Positions 5,833-6,500 of a stretch of DNA of 6,500 nucleotides are shown one piece after another. This DNA comes from an uncultured Terrimonas sp. GTDB lineage: Bacteria > Bacteroidota > Bacteroidia > Chitinophagales > Chitinophagaceae. The stretch spans positions 1 to 6,500 of the forward strand of contig CAMPJQ010000165.1 in NCBI GenBank assembly GCA_946886925.1, written 5' to 3'. The notes under the pieces were generated by a model that was given only the letters and a program-made list of their open reading frames with translations, did not search any database and was not told the origin of the DNA. Position 1 is the first letter of the stretch. Each line of letters starts with the position of its first letter. Position numbers and translations under genes: made by a program.

Positions 5833-6500
5833 CTATGTTTTTGTAATTGCTTCTTCCATATTGTATATTACCTGCACCAGCCGTGCAAGAGCGGCTACTT
5901 CCGGTGCAGGAGTGCTCTTCATTTTGTATTCTCCTACTTTTGTAACCTTTTCTATAGTTTTCGGGTTTGCTTTAAACCAGGCATCCTGCTCATTAAAATA
6001 CTGCACTAAAATATCCTGCTCCTGTTTATCGGGATGCCTGTTAATGATGCGTAAAAAAGCTTCAGTAACGGCTGCTTCAGGTTTTTCTTTCTTTTGTGTT
6101 AAGCGATCGGCCAGCGCCACCGATGCTTCCAATATAGTGGGATCATTCATCATGATCAGCGCTTGCAGGGGCGTATTGGTCCGGGATCTTTTTACTTCGC
6201 ACTGATCACGGTTGCTGGCGTCAAAGATCATCATGGAAGGGGGCGGAACAGTGCGTTTAATAAAAGTGTATAAACCCCTCCTGTATAGCTTATCGCCATG
6301 ATCCTGCTTATAGGTTGCCAATGAACCCCTGCCCGAGGTTGCCAGTTCCCAAAGGCCTGGTGGCTGGTAGGGTTTAACGCTGGGTCCGCCTATTATGGGT
6401 TGTAATAAGCCACTGCTTGCCAGCGCCATATCCCGTATCATTTCGGCATTCATACGGATACGCGGTGCATAGGATAAATAAATATTCTGCGGGTCGGTCT
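5833..6500 (-). CDS. DUF1549/DUF1553 (PSCyt2-PSD1) family protein, C-terminal part (5' end beyond window)
   Basis: The frame is open from the right window edge to TAG at 5833-5835, giving about 222 residues. The first Met inside the window (6451-6453) is internal: the upstream codons read DPQNIYLSYAPRIR and join the conserved text MNAEMIRDMALASSGLL of PSD1 proteins. Further hallmarks are IGGPSVKPYQPPGLWE, RRGLYTFIKRTVPPPSM, FDASNRDQCEVKRSRTNTPLQAL and the C-terminal RHPDKQEQDIL, ending in a LARLVQVIYNMEEA helix. Full-length members are usually 700-1100 residues with an N-terminal PSCyt1 and/or DUF1549 domain, which would lie right of this window. The biochemical function of DUF1553 is unproven. 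Its strict company with DUF1501 and cytochrome-type domains suggests a periplasmic or surface redox/hydrolase complex. Confidence 0.93.
   Translation of the reverse strand, partial: TDPQNIYLSYAPRIRMNAEMIRDMALASSGLLQPIIGGPSVKPYQPPGLWELATSGRGSLATYKQDHGDKLYRRGLYTFIKRTVPPPSMMIFDASNRDQCEVKRSRTNTPLQALIMMNDPTILEASVALADRLTQKKEKPEAAVTEAFLRIINRHPDKQEQDILVQYFNEQDAWFKANPKTIEKVTKVGEYKMKSTPAPEVAALARLVQVIYNMEEAITKT

Noticed and set aside
5861..6205. Plus-strand open frame of 114 codons
   Set aside because: It is antisense to the strongly conserved DUF1553 C-terminal domain; the translated text is a shadow of that gene.

Overview
The window looks like Bacteroidota chromosome, most likely from the Chitinophagaceae or a nearby family. 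This is inferred from the gene families, moderate AT content, AT-rich leaders without Shine-Dalgarno sequences, and a promoter of the TAnnTTTG type. No marker gene is present to confirm the taxon. All genes lie on the minus strand and read from right to left.

The main block is a run of four genes (6500 down to 977) for exported or membrane proteins of the so-called planctomycete-type set. In transcription order they are: the C-terminal part of a DUF1549/DUF1553 (PSCyt2-PSD1) protein cut by the right window edge; a DUF1501 protein of the alkaline phosphatase/sulfatase superfamily with a twin-arginine leader, starting 2 to 5 bases after the previous stop; a twin-arginine six-bladed beta-propeller resembling peptidyl-alpha-hydroxyglycine amidating lyase; and a large mosaic protein with a DUF2231-like membrane domain, a PSCyt1 mono-heme cytochrome c domain (CxxCH), leucine-rich repeats, a chitobiase C-terminal-type domain and a discoidin-like end. 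The likely theme is an extracytoplasmic redox/hydrolytic system anchored at the inner membrane and acting on an unknown, perhaps glycan or sulfated, substrate. The substrate and reaction cannot be read from the sequence.

Between the propeller gene and the cytochrome gene sits a compact repeat element (3185-3307): five tandem heptamers starting at the base after the propeller stop codon, a GC-richer core holding a hairpin, and a second, different heptamer tandem. The longest open frame of the cytochrome gene runs into this element only through a TTG codon; the better start is ATG at 3124.

The left end (1-802) carries the N-terminal 267 codons of an ArnT/PMT-like polytopic glycosyltransferase that runs off the window. 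It has its own Bacteroidota-type promoter at 870-903 and is probably a separate transcription unit. The gap 803-976 holds that promoter and no convincing terminator.
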